24,442 bases of DNA. Source: Larix sibirica (Eukaryota > Streptophyta > Pinopsida > Pinales > Pinaceae). The notes beneath the pieces are model-generated. The model had not been told where the DNA came from. It did not search any database and saw only the letters and a list, made by a program, of their open reading frames with translations. The DNA is taken from positions 91,500 through 115,941 of the forward strand of contig NWUY0300013097.1 in NCBI GenBank assembly GCA_004151065.3, read 5' to 3'. Each line of letters starts with the position of its first letter. Position 1 is the first letter of the stretch. Below, one piece after another: positions 9,160 through 18,386 of the stretch. Both the position numbers and the translations under genes were made by a program.

Positions 9160-9700
9160 TAAATCAATCTCCAATAATGGCGATGAAGTAGACAACACCA
9201 GAGGAAACATGGTCTAGGAGGAAGCCCAAAGTTAGTCATTGTAATGTCTTTGGTTCTATTGCCTATGCTTGGATTCCAGAAGAGAAAAGAGCCAAGTTAG
9301 ACCCAAAGAGCAATAAATTGGTGATCACAGGGTACAATGACATTCATAAAGCTTATAGGTTGGTTGATGTTGATTGCAACTGGTTGATCTTTAGTGTAGA
9401 TGTAGTTGATGAAGAAACTTGGCCTTTCAAAGCTTCTTTAGAGATCAAAATTATTGAAGTGTAGCCCGTTCTGGCTAAGGATTTAGATTTAAAGATTCAG
9501 GTAGCTCCACTTGAAAGGGGGGAATATTTTGAGAATGAGGAGTCACCCAGGTCGGTAATGTTTCACTACTTTGATGAAGAAAGTCTAATCAAGATGATGA
9601 CCACTGTTCATGGGGTTTATGGGCCATAGGTGTCCGAGGACGAAACATGGAAAATTGAATGGGAGAAGGCCATGACAACTAAAGGCCGTGCATGAGACGA
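9160..9700 (+). pseudogene. Copia integrase C-terminal part and link to RT, truncated
   Basis: This continues the Copia polyprotein after the hAT insert. From about 9197 the TPEETW motif, then VFGSIAYAWIPEEKRAKLDPKS and the GYNDIHKAYRLVD stretch, match the region between the integrase core and the reverse transcriptase in Copia elements. An in-frame TAG lies at 9190-9192 and further stops near 9461 and 9628. The final recognisable piece (EDETWKIEWEKAM-like, about 9637-9680) is the very start of the RT domain. The catalytic RT, RNase H, polypurine tract and 3' LTR are missing, so the element is truncated at about 9700. Confidence 0.75.
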
Positions 9701-9849
9701 CAACTTTGATCATGAAAATAAAAAAAAGGGTAAAAGAAAAGTTGGCATTCTCGAATTACTGGTAAAACTAACCCTAGACGCTAGTAATTACTGGTAATAT
9801 TAAATTCTCGAAGTAAATGTTGGCATTCTCCTTATCTTTCTTTTTCTGT

Positions 9850-9921
9850 CCTTTTAAATTTTTAACATTACCATTAATTGTTTCAGGATGTTTGAGAGTG
9901 GTTCCAACTTCATACCTCATT
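9850..9921 (-). mobile_element. inverted fragment of the same hAT-like family
   Basis: Read on the minus strand, this matches 8933-9010 inside the hAT-like insert, including an uninterrupted 20-base run starting GTTGGAACC. It ends a few bases before the single N at 9927. No terminal repeat is visible, so it is a fragment or a copy broken by the gap. Confidence 0.65.
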
Positions 9922-9926
9922 GGACT

Positions 9927-9927
9927 N
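9927..9927. other. undetermined base (N)
   Basis: A single N sits between the inverted hAT fragment and a microsatellite, a common place for assembly error. Confidence 0.9.
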
Positions 9928-9935
9928 TTGTTATC

Positions 9936-9971
9936 ATTATTATTTATTATTATTATTATTATATATATATA
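9936..9971 (+). repeat. ATT/AT microsatellite
   Basis: Imperfect ATT triplets pass into a short AT dinucleotide run. Confidence 0.85.
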
Positions 9972-10259
9972 GATCCAGGTTTAAGATGGATCTATGCTGG
10001 TTTTAATTTTTTATTTCATTAGCAGACAATCATTTTTAAATTATTTTTATTTTTGGTAACGTTACGTTACACCGGTACAACATCTCTCTCATACTAGGCT
10101 GCAGAGCACCGAGAGTGGTGAAATAACTCTAGTTCAGCTCTCTTAGCTTATCTTATCTCCACCTAGAGATGAGTAAAATTTGAATAGAAAGTTTATTGTA
10201 CAAAATTGTGATATGTAGATCTTCCAACATCGGCACACCTTTAATATACTAAAGGGATA
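9972..10259. other. AT-rich spacer, nothing recognised
   Basis: No ORF with family-like content and no obvious repeat. A short palindromic AACGTTACGTT run lies near 10058. Confidence 0.4.
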
Positions 10260-11302
10260 GTACCAACGTCTCCTTGGGCATAAGAAACGAGATTTCCATA
10301 CTTCAAGGAGGCGTGAACTTCTTTTATCCCTTGCATTTACCCTAAATCCTTATGTCATACACTCCTCCCTAAGAAAACCTCTCCATCAAAGATTGAATAC
10401 CATTTTTGGGTTTCATATAAGACTTGCGTCTCTGACATGTCAGGTCAACCCTTGGTCCTTGTCCCCCCTTGTCACCTATTGCCTCAAAGAAATTAAAAAA
10501 GCTATCCCAACTTTGAGCACTAGCAAAGGAGGAGAAAGGTCTTCAAACTGAATTTCTTAGGTATAGTTTTGATTCTCTTCCATTCTATATTACTGATCTC
10601 TTTAATGATGTAGTTTGCTCCAGATTCCCCTCTTTGTGGTCAGAATATATCATCCATCCTATTTTTAAATCAGGGTATAGGTTTGATCCAAATAAATACA
10701 TGACTATTATGATTGGGCACAGCTTTGCCAATCTTTATGTTATGGTCTTGAACATGGCTTTTGGAGCACAGAAAGAAACATACTCAGAACTAAGAAGCAC
10801 CCAAGTTTCAAGAGGGACTACCAAACGGTTGACCACATTTACACTTCGTGCTATTATTGAGGACATAAAACGTTCATCTTAAATATTTTGTTGCTTTTTG
10901 GACTTCCATAAGGCTTTTGGTTCTATTCCAAGGGAATCCTTGTTCCAAAAATTGCTCAACATCTTCAAGTCTCTTATTGTAACTATTATGAGGCTCCATG
11001 ACACAGTTATATATCAGCTCCGTACATCTCAAAGACTTGTTGAACCCATTAGAAGAAACATCGGACTCAAAAAGGGGTGCCCCCCTCACCAACCTTATTT
11101 GGAATCTACATCGATGAATTAGAGGCACAACTCAAGGAGCACATACATGTTCACAACAGTTGCCTTTTACATCGTATCTTGATTGCACTATTCCTATTTC
11201 GAAATAATCTGGTCCTTTTCGCCTCCTCCCAAAAAAGCCTAAAAAGGCAGCTTGATACCCTCCCCAATTTTTGCAATAGTAGATAGTTGGTTACACGAAC
11301 CA
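10260..11302 (+). pseudogene. LINE (non-LTR) reverse transcriptase, catalytic box mutated
   Basis: From about 10517 one frame gives the entry region of a LINE reverse transcriptase (SLPFYITDLFNDV, then IIHPIFKSGYRFDPNKYMTIMIGHSF), followed by TVDHIFTLRAIIEDIK-like sequence with a small shift, the A motif VDFHKAFGSIPRE (about 10898-10935; the usual KAFDS Asp is Gly) and the KKGCPxSPTLFGIYIDELEAQL block (11067-11120). A stop (TAA) lies near 10881 and a frameshift in a C-run near 11080. The catalytic F-A-D-D box reads F-R-N-N at 11197-11208, so the enzyme is dead. Sequence from about 10260 upstream looks like the decayed linker before RT. The motifs are closer to the R1/RTE/Dualen-type PRExLF pattern than to L1. 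The frame stops being recognisable at about 11300, where a tandem repeat begins. Confidence 0.78.
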
Positions 11303-11307
11303 TGGGC

Positions 11308-11375
11308 GCGATCGGAATCGGCTGAAGAATCCAATACGGGAGCGATCGGAATCGGCTGAAGAATCCAATACGGGT
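11308..11375 (+). repeat. 34-bp tandem repeat, two near-perfect copies
   Basis: Units 11308-11341 and 11342-11375 are identical apart from the last base. The core GCGATCGGAATCGGCTGAAG is unusually GC-rich for the surroundings. A degenerate relative with GAAGAATCC and ATTCGGGTGCGG occurs at about 11488-11520. Confidence 0.85.
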
Positions 11376-11557
11376 GCGACACTCACCCTAGAATTAGGAA
11401 TCGGGGATTCGGAACCCTAACCCTAATTATCCTACCTCTATGCTACATAAACAACTTTAGATTTGTCAAAATGAGGTGGAAGAAGCCAATGAAGAATCCG
11501 AGAATCCGATTCGGGTGCGGTTAGGCCTCNTTAGGCCTAGGGCCGAATCCGGTAACT
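11376..11557. other. GC-richer insert with a degenerate repeat and an N
   Basis: This stretch follows the 34-bp repeat and holds CCCTAACCCTAA once (too short for telomeric DNA), a third degenerate repeat unit and an N at 11530 between two TTAGGCCT motifs. It has no coding signal. Confidence 0.4.
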
Positions 11558-11867
11558 ATGGTTGGCGTTGAACCTTGGAAAAACCAAGGCTGTGATATAT
11601 ATAATACTTCAAAGAACACTTCTTCTTTAAAGAGGGCAAAGTGGAATGGAAACAACATACACTTATTAGGGGTTCTGATCATAGGTCCTAGATTCGACAT
11701 GTGGTCCACTTCCCAACCACAATTTAGAAAGGGGTATGGGTTTGTCTTTGTACTTAAATGCCAATGTTTCCCCATGCACTTTTCAAGCATCCCCTCGAAG
11801 ATGCAACTCTTTGACATGATCATCAAACCCTCCCCTTGTTCAGTGGGCTCATGTAGAAATAAAATGA

Positions 11868-12330
11868 AATTATTAATGTCCATTAATCACCAAAGAAGTC
11901 AAAGGGACAGTAAAGTACAACATATCAAAATAGCAATAAGGGAAGTACAAGAGCGATCTCCAAAAAGTCACAACAGAAATCCTAAAGCTAAGAGAAAAAG
12001 AAGGAAAATAAAGTCATATATATCAACTAAGGCCAATAATAGGTACAAACACAAGTAAGATAGGTTGTAAGAGAGGGGCATTAGTCACTATCATCATCAA
12101 AACCAGGATTGGTGATGTCCACCTGGACAGCATGTCTGATAATGTCCTCAGGAGAGTAGCCTAGACTAATGGGCACCAAGGGAGTGACTTGCAGCAGCCT
12201 CCAATTGTTATCGAAAGGGGGTGAGACTAGAAACTAACAATGAGGTTGGAACCCGAGGCAAAGCTACTCCTAGCATCCAAGGCCTGCAAGACCTCTGATA
12301 GTAGGGAGAAGTTGATGATCAAACCATGAG
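11868..12330 (-). mobile_element. LINE 3' end, 5'-truncated
   Basis: On the minus strand an open frame (about 12196 to 12081) ends in an acidic tail, GFDDDSD, and a TAA stop. It is followed by about 200 bp of T-rich untranslated sequence and then a conserved tail around 11920-11868 of the form CCTTTGACTTCTTTGG...GGACATTAATAA, which resembles the 3' end of plant L1-type LINEs. The same tail motif recurs at 12367-12421 and 16917-16970. No RT coding is left. Confidence 0.55.
12081..12196 (-). pseudogene. C-terminal remnant of a LINE ORF
   Basis: Thirty-eight codons on the minus strand end with VDITNPGFDDDSD and a stop, directly before a LINE-type 3' untranslated region. Upstream the frame is broken. 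The short acidic end resembles the C-terminus of some plant LINE ORFs, but the piece is too short to say whether ORF1 or ORF2. Confidence 0.4.
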
Positions 12331-12360
12331 ACTTAGAACCGAATGATATCTTTGACAAGA

Positions 12361-12600
12361 AACTCTAGATAAGATAATTTTATTAATGTCCCCCTAATGA
12401 CCAAAAAAGTAGGTTAATGGGACTGCTGAGTACAATGATGTCATTGCAAAGCAGGAGTACCAAACGGCCTCCTATGAAAAGCAGAAGACAGGAAAGGAAA
12501 GTAAAGTAGAAGGGAGTGTAAAGTCTATGCCAGCCTCAGGTCATGAAAAACATGAAAAACGGAAAACCCTCTGAGATACCTTCTAGACTTCTTGCAAGCT
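12361..12600 (-). mobile_element. second LINE 3' end, 5'-truncated
   Basis: Read on the minus strand this is a T-rich 3' untranslated region ending GGACATTAATAAAATTATC, followed by TTATC. It shares with the copy at 16917 the order GTCCCATT(A/G)ACCTA, TTTTTG, GGACATTAATAAAATTATCTTATCT. It lies directly upstream (in plus coordinates, after) the first LINE tail, so one may have inserted next to or into the other. Confidence 0.55.
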
Positions 12601-12833
12601 CTTCCAAAGGATGGAATTGAATAGATATTTGTTGCAGCCAGCATATGTGATGTATGTATTCAACACATAGTCCTCATCAAACACTAAGCTGAGCGACTAC
12701 CAGAGTGTGAATGATTTATAAGGCACTTCCATGCACATAACACTCACTGAGATAGATGCTATCAGGGCCTCCAATCGCTATACTATGACTCACATATTGT
12801 ATTTCCCTCTTTAGGTCCCTCCTACTTTGTTCC

Positions 12834-13453
12834 ATGTTCATGATCATATCTATGCCATTCAATACCTGGCACTTTGGTAGGGCAATCTCCCTCTTAATTT
12901 CATCTCCTTTCCTTTCCCCTCAATGTTTTGCTCTTAAACATGGATCCGCTAATTACACCCACACATCTGCCAGTTCAAACTGTACATGTGCCACTATGCC
13001 CTGCAGCTCAGACAACAGAGTGCAGTTTTCGGGCTACAAACCTGTGAATGTGCTGGAAAACATGCAGATCCCACTTAAAATTAAGCAGGTGGAGTCAAAT
13101 AGGGATGACTCTCAGTCTAACATTCACCTAAGCCCCTGTACAACATATTCTCCACACACATCAGAAGAGAAATCAAGAACATTGCAGTTAATGCACATTT
13201 TTTATGTTAATGTAAAACCTAAGAAACCTTTTGATGTATACTCCTCATGTATAACTTGATCCTTGACATGAATTTTTTGATGCAAAGAGATTTGTTGAAA
13301 CAAATTTTGGCATCCTGTTTAGTCCAGTATACTAATCCTGTAGTAGCCAGAAGGCATGGCCCATGGTGGCTCCTAATACCTCCATTAGAGGCATTTCAAA
13401 TGGACATTCAAAAGAAAATTAATCTTTTGATTCTTGTAATGAAAAGTAAGTGA
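12834..13453 (+). other. unidentified exon-like ORFs
   Basis: An ATG frame at 12834-13259 encodes 141 residues rich in Ser, Thr and Cys, overlapped by a second frame to 13453 that ends near a good plant splice donor (GAAAAGTAAGT at about 13441-13451). A possible acceptor (TATGTGCAG) follows at about 13502-13510. No known domain is recognised and no start or promoter is supported. It may be part of a decayed gene or chance ORFs in a region less obviously repetitive than its neighbours. Confidence 0.22.
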
Positions 13454-13704
13454 TTCGAACAAGAGATTCCCCATATGAATGTAAGTTCTTCTATGTCACA
13501 TATGTGCAGGTGCAGATTGGGTGCAGGAGGCAAATTGTGCTAGGAATCATGGTTGTGGAAGAACATGCATTTTCAAATATTTGTCTATCTATAGATATAC
13601 TTAATTTAAAAAATAGCTGAGCTTGTAAACTAATCTGTAAAATAAATTGACAATAACAGGGGGGCTTTGATGCCAATCCAGCATATAATAATCTCAGCAA
13701 AAAC

Positions 13705-14088
13705 ATGTTAATTCTCATGACGAACTACTCTTTTCATAAGTTTCTAATGTACAACCCAAAAATACTGCAGTTGATCTGTTCCATGTTGCAGGAACCATAT
13801 CTACTGCAAAAACCCCAAAATGGAGGCAGATCAGAACAGATCCCCAAATCTGAGGATACAGTGTGGATCAGGTGCAGAATCAAGGGCCCCAGATGCCATA
13901 ACAAAGAATTTTCTTTGAGAAAATGGAAAGATACTAGAATTGAAGATCCAGAAAGATATGTGTTTGAGTTGGACAGACCATCCCCAATTAGGAAATCCTT
14001 GGGCATGTTCCCAGACCCAAAAAGGCTACAAGGCTACATGCTTTGTTCAGTTCAAATCAAAAGACAAAAGAAAGGGAAATATTCATAA
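13705..14088 (+). other. unidentified exon-like ORF
   Basis: The open frame encodes 127 residues. Sequence after a possible splice acceptor (CCATGTTGCAG, ending at about 13791) is charged, with many Lys, Arg, Asp and Pro, and a Cys pair (IRCRIKGPRCHNK). It reads like an ordinary protein exon rather than retroelement coding, but I recognise no family. It has no demonstrated partner exon, although the ORFs at 12834-13453 are on the same strand. Confidence 0.25.
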
Positions 14089-14149
14089 TATTGAAAGAGA
14101 ATTGTTTTCGGCAGTCTTCATGTCGAGGAAGACAAAGCATTGTTGACAA

Positions 14150-14620
14150 TGGGTTGCAATTCATGGCCAGGGTAGGGATTTACCTGAGACAATAGACAAA
14201 AGAGAAATAGATACTGCACACAACGCATCCACCTTCTTATTTTGGTCTTGAAAGAGGTAGGAAGTTAGTGACCTTTTAAGTTATTTCCTTCTGTATACAG
14301 GCTTCGCATTATTTCCCTGTGCATTAACAGCATTAAACAAAAACATCAAAGAGAACAGGCATGATAAGAAAGCAGCCAACTACGCAATGGATCTTGCCAT
14401 TTTCTTTCCAACTTCCCTTTACATCATGCACCAGTAGTTCTTAGAAAGCAAGAATGTTTCAGCAAGATTTAATCAAAGCAAATATTAGATTAAGAGAATT
14501 TTCTTGTCCATATCACATACCTGGAAATTATGTCTTTTTAATAGCAAAGTAGCATGAGGATCTTTGGTGTTATTTTATTTTTTCGCAAACTGCTGCTGAA
14601 TATTGTGTGTGGGATGCCTT
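14150..14620. other. spacer, nothing recognised
   Basis: About 470 bp with no coding signal or repeat that I can support. Confidence 0.4.
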
Positions 14621-15602
14621 CAGTTGGTTATATCAACTATTGCAATCCAGTGGAATAAAAGGTATTTACTACTGCGCCCCAAGTCACCGGATTTGGTGAT
14701 TTTTCCCCTTCAAAATCGAAATTCGCTGAATTTTTCAGGAAGCCGAATTTATTTGATAAAATTCGCCAGATTTCAAGCCAATTACAAATTGGACCCATAC
14801 ACAAATTTCAAGGCAAATTAAATCGATAAAATTCGCCTCGAATTCACTTGAAATTTGATTTAATCCGTTTTTCATTTTTTGGGCGAGTAAGCTGTAGCGT
14901 AAATTTGGGGGCTCCAAACTCTTTCACGTGAATGACCGAACATCGAAGAGTCAAGAGTGTGAGTCTTGACAGCGAGCGTGAGCTATGGATTACCATCGCG
15001 TGACTGAAGTTTGCAGTGAGTTTACAGTGTGCACTTGCAGTCGTGAGTAATGACCTGTATCTCGTGAACAATGGACTGGTCTGAGGCTCACTCTGCAGCT
15101 ACAGCCGAGTGCCAAAAGCCACAGGTTGAGCCTTGAAAGTTGAGGACGGCCACACGAAGAGGAAAGGGGACACTAGGGACCACCGACCAGGGTAGACTAT
15201 ATTAATAATACTGCGTGGGTTGGGGCTTAAATACACTATTTTAAAATAGCAGAGGTGGGGTTTATAATTTAAATATCATTAAAATTTAAATATTTTTATT
15301 TTTATAAATATCATGTGTTCACAGTTTAAGGAGAATATTGAATTATATTAAAAATTATTATATATTTTTTAATTTCCAAATTTTATAGTCTCTTGAACTT
15401 CATGCCGAATTTTATCGCCAAATTTTTCATTGCCGATTTTTTGTTGAATTTCGAGGTCGTTGAATGCGAACACAAACTCGAACCAGGTGACTTAAACTGC
15501 GCCAAGGATGAAATTCTTTAATATCAGCTGGTTATATCAACTGTTGCAATCCAGTGGAATAAAAGATATTTACTACTGCCAAGGGTAAAATTCTTTAATA
15601 TC
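14621..15602 (+). repeat. 78-bp tandem duplication, first copy split by a transposon
   Basis: Copy one is 14621-14678 plus 15504-15524; copy two is 15525-15602. They share TGGTTATATCAACT, CAATCCAGTGGAATAAAAG and AAATTCTTTAATATC with few differences. The second copy shows the uninterrupted sequence and so reveals the target of the insertion in the first. Confidence 0.8.
14679..15495. mobile_element. hAT-like MITE, 817 bp
   Basis: The insert is flanked by an exact 8-bp duplication, ACTGCGCC (14671-14678 and 15496-15503). Its ends form an imperfect inverted repeat: the left reads CCAAGTCACCGGATTTGG and the right, on the other strand, TTAAGTCACCTGGTTCGA. Subterminal parts carry repeated AAATTCG(C) motifs on both sides (about 14718-14850 and 15400-15470). 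The middle (about 14900-15200) is richer in G and C than the ends. There is no transposase. An 8-bp duplication and subterminal repeats point to hAT; the terminal dinucleotide is not the usual CA, so Mutator-like (9 bp) was considered and fits less well. Confidence 0.75.
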
Positions 15603-15670
15603 TAACAGAAACAATGACAAAGTTATACACAAAATACTATTAAATCACTGGCAAAATAAGCTGTACTTTT

Positions 15671-16006
15671 CAACCAATTATCCAGTCTACAACCCTCTTG
15701 TTGGTGAGCACAGTAACTGGTCACCCATATGTCTCATCAATGAGAGCATATCATTTGGATCATTTACTTGCATACAGGAGGGAACCTTTTCATTGAACAA
15801 ATGCATATTGGTTGTTGAGGCTGATGAGAGCATTTGTAATTGTTTAACCATTTATCCAGTATACAACCCTCTTATTGGTAAGCATAGTAATTGGTCACCC
15901 ATACATCTCATTGATGAGGTCAGATCATTTGAATTCATTACTTGTATACATGAGGAATGCGTTTTCAATACCCAAATGCATGTTTGTTGTCAAGGCTGGT
16001 GACCAT
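15671..16006 (+). repeat. 174-bp tandem repeat, two diverged copies
   Basis: 15671-15832 and 15845-16006 align along their length with a period of 174 bp; both carry TATCCAGT-TACAACCCTCTT, TGGTCACCCATA and ATTTGTTGTC/TTGGTTGTTG-like ends. They differ at roughly one base in six, so the duplication is old. There is no convincing conserved frame. Confidence 0.8.
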
Positions 16007-16100
16007 CCCGATTGAAAAGAACAGCAAGCCTCTTCATGCATGAGAAGTCATTATGAAATAATAAAAACTGATTTGAGTACCATTATAGAAGGAAGTTGGT

Positions 16101-16765
16101 GTGCCCTCTATTGATCAAATAAGTTGAAGACAACACAAAAATGAAACAAAGACTATATGAGAGGATGAGCAAGCCAAGCAATTTAGAGATCTAACATATA
16201 GTAGTCAGCAAGATATTTAGACCACCAGTAGAGAACTAGAAATTGAGTAACAATACTTGAAAGTTTGGTGTATAACAAGAAGTTAGCCTAGTTTTTAGAT
16301 TGATACAACTAAACTGATAGTGCCAACCAAGCAGGAGAAAAGTGGATAGTGTGCAACAATAAAGATCGACTGAACAATATTGTAAAGATCAATAGGCATT
16401 GCAAACAAACATTAACCGACCAGTATGTGTAGACACTAGACAACTGATTAGTATTAGATTCCTTCACCATGTCAAATGCCAACCAAACAGGCATAAAGTT
16501 CGACCAAGCAAGCCGAAGTCAACCAAGAAAACAAAGATTAAAAGCAGCTAATGTTACTAACAATAAAGTGGCATGCTACAACAATAAATTGACAGATTAC
16601 TTTATTTATCACTAAATAATTAATTTATTTATGACCGGTTTGCATTTAGAGCAGGACGTCATGAATGATTTCTACGAAAAAACATTCACCTTTAATAATA
16701 AAGTGGTACACCAAATTGAGACAATCGTTATAGTTCCCATTGTATAAGCAATGGAGTTATACATT
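16101..16765 (+). repeat. 665-bp tandem repeat, copy A
   Basis: Copy A starts GTGCC and TATTGATCAAATAAGTTGAAGAC and ends with a stretch reading AATGGAGTTATACATTGT. Copy B begins directly after it (16766) with the same start. Copy A has extra sequence in the middle (about 16345-16480 and 16560-16640) absent from B. No gene is visible. Confidence 0.75.
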
Positions 16766-16916
16766 GTGCCTGTATTGATCAAATAAGTTGAAGACCACAC
16801 AAACAATGAAACAAAGAGTGTACAAGAGGATGAGCAAGCCAAGCAATTTGGTGATGACCTTTCCTACAACAATCAGCAGTTGTCAGCAAAATATGTAAAC
16901 TACCATTACACAAGAA

Positions 16917-17030
16917 AGATAAGATAATTTTATTAATGTCCAACAATAACTACAAAAATAGGTCAATGGGACAAAGTGGGAGGAAAGCAACTCCTAGATC
17001 AGTACTGAAAGCAGGTGAAAAAGAGACTAC
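16917..17030 (-). mobile_element. LINE 3' end inserted into repeat copy B
   Basis: On the minus strand it ends GGACATTAATAAAATTATC, like the copies at 12361 and 11868. Copy A of the host repeat has no such sequence between the corresponding ACCACCAGTAGAG and CTAGAAATTGAG, so it is a later insertion. It is strongly 5'-truncated. A flanking duplication could not be fixed. Confidence 0.6.
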
Positions 17031-17108
17031 AAATTGAGTGAAGCATATTTGAATGTTTGGTGTCTAAAAAGATGTTAACCTGGTTTTTAGAGTAAGTTCA
17101 ACTAAAGT

Positions 17109-17123
17109 AATAGTATCATTCAA
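17109..17123 (+). repeat. target-site duplication of the LINE-like insertion, left copy
   Basis: AATAGTATCATTCAA is repeated exactly at 21985-21999; the leading A bases merge with the poly-A tail of the insert at the right copy. Confidence 0.8.
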
Positions 17124-17192
17124 ACACGGGGAGGCAGGTGCGAGGGGGATCATTCTCTATCCCTTGTTTCACTAGGGATATTCAATAGGTAG

Positions 17193-17248
17193 TCACTATC
17201 GGTGACTCCCTCTTGGTTATTCACTCTCGGTGACTCCCTCTTGGTTAT
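17193..17248 (+). repeat. 28-bp tandem repeat, two copies
   Basis: 17193-17220 and 17221-17248 differ at one base. The unit contains GGTGACTCCCTCTTGGTTAT and lies near the 5' end of the LINE-like element, where LINE promoters are often repeated. Confidence 0.85.
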
Positions 17249-17871
17249 CTCACAAACCAAGGAAAGATAGAATAGTCCAGAGGCTACATAAGCACATAAT
17301 AGGCCTCCTCCAACACATCCCTAAAGCTAACCTAATGCACATTCGACATGATAATAATGTGATGGCCGACACAAACAAGGCATTGATACTGGAACAAGGC
17401 AAAATGTTTCAAAATGGGGACCAACATATACCTCGTTGGCTCCCCTGAGGTTTATTGAGTATTGATATAGGTCTCCATCGTCCAAATGTCAATTGTCACA
17501 GCATTCAAGTCGAACCCCACTCACATAAATGCTCTCTACCATCATTTTGGCACCCGAGAACAGATCACAAGCGATCATGTGCCTCTAGGCATGGAAGACT
17601 CTTCGGGAAGATTTGCCATGGATCGGGTACATCATGGATATGGTAATATTTCGTCTCTTCCCCTTCCTACCAGCACATTTGGGATTAAGGACCATCGCCA
17701 AACTGGACTAAGTCGATGGAAACTGTGAAGGGGAGCAATATGGTAATGGTGATTCTGGATCTACTAGATGACACTACCTTTCCCTTTAGAGCTCAGGGGG
17801 AGTGACTTTCTGTCCAAACAATCAGTGGGTTGTGAGGATTCATTCTGTTAATAGTTGACATTCGAATTTGG

Positions 17872-18139
17872 TTGGAAGTTAGGGGAGAAATTATGGTCTA
17901 CCTGGAAAAATTGCAAGGAATGAGATGTTGGTGGGGGATAGCCACAATTCACAGTATGAAGGAAGCCAAGCTTGTAGAGCTTACAGTGGGCATCAAGGAT
18001 GTTCGAGCTGATATACAGCAAATAAAGAGCAACTTGTTTTGGATGAATTCTCAGCTGGTTGGAGTTCTGGAAGTTGTGCGTCAAATTACCCCACACCTAG
18101 GGCTTAGACACTCGTCTGGGAGACACAGAAGAGCATATA
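17872..18139 (+). pseudogene. coiled-coil ORF of the LINE-like element, interrupted
   Basis: The frame (ATG at 17893) encodes about 85 residues up to the gypsy insertion, with heptad-like spacing in VELTVGIKDVRADIQQIKSN and a following hydrophobic stretch. Across the insertion site the same frame would run on for 18 codons into an acidic stretch (GEDHDDYSG) at 21527-21584 before a TGA. Another frame at about 21600-21750 ends in a Ser- and Asn-rich tail and a TAG just before the T-rich 3' region, so the original protein was probably longer and is now frameshifted. It recalls ORF1-like proteins but has no diagnostic motif. Confidence 0.35.
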
Positions 18140-18386
18140 TGCAATAGACAAGTTCGTCTATTATTAATTGACAGACATTTCTGCAATGAATGTATATAAA
18201 TATTTATTGAAAATGAATATGATGATTACAACGAGTGAATGGCCTGAATATAATGGCCTTCTTGGTGTCTCTTCACGTAAAGTTGTGTCTTTAATATTTA
18301 TGTGAAGTGACCTTTAGTAATTACAGTAAATTAATTAATTAAAAATATACATAACATTGTTTGTTTTAATTTTTATGTTTGTTACA
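18140..18386 (-). repeat. gypsy 3' LTR
   Basis: On the minus strand it runs TGTAACA...TTGCA. By eye it differs from 21285-21525 by roughly 14 substitutions and a short indel near 18292-18300 (about 6 percent), so insertion is not recent. Confidence 0.88.

Larger units (their letters stand above)
16766..17123 (+). repeat. 665-bp tandem repeat, copy B, 5' part
   Basis: This matches copy A from its start up to the AGTNNNATTCAA target sequence at about 17110-17123. It is interrupted first by a LINE 3' end at about 16917-17030 and then by the large insertion starting at 17124. The copy resumes at 22000. Confidence 0.75.

Noticed and set aside
11416-11427. CCCTAACCCTAA as an interstitial telomere
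   Set aside because: Only about two repeat units of the plant telomere motif, which occurs by chance or as a short seed; no array.
11521-12058. ORFs of 120 and 166 codons on opposite strands
   Set aside because: They overlap LINE 3' untranslated sequence and one crosses an N; neither contains a recognisable motif.
14679-15495. Mutator-like element instead of hAT
   Set aside because: The duplication is exactly 8 bp (the ninth base differs between sides) and terminal repeats are short, so hAT fits better.
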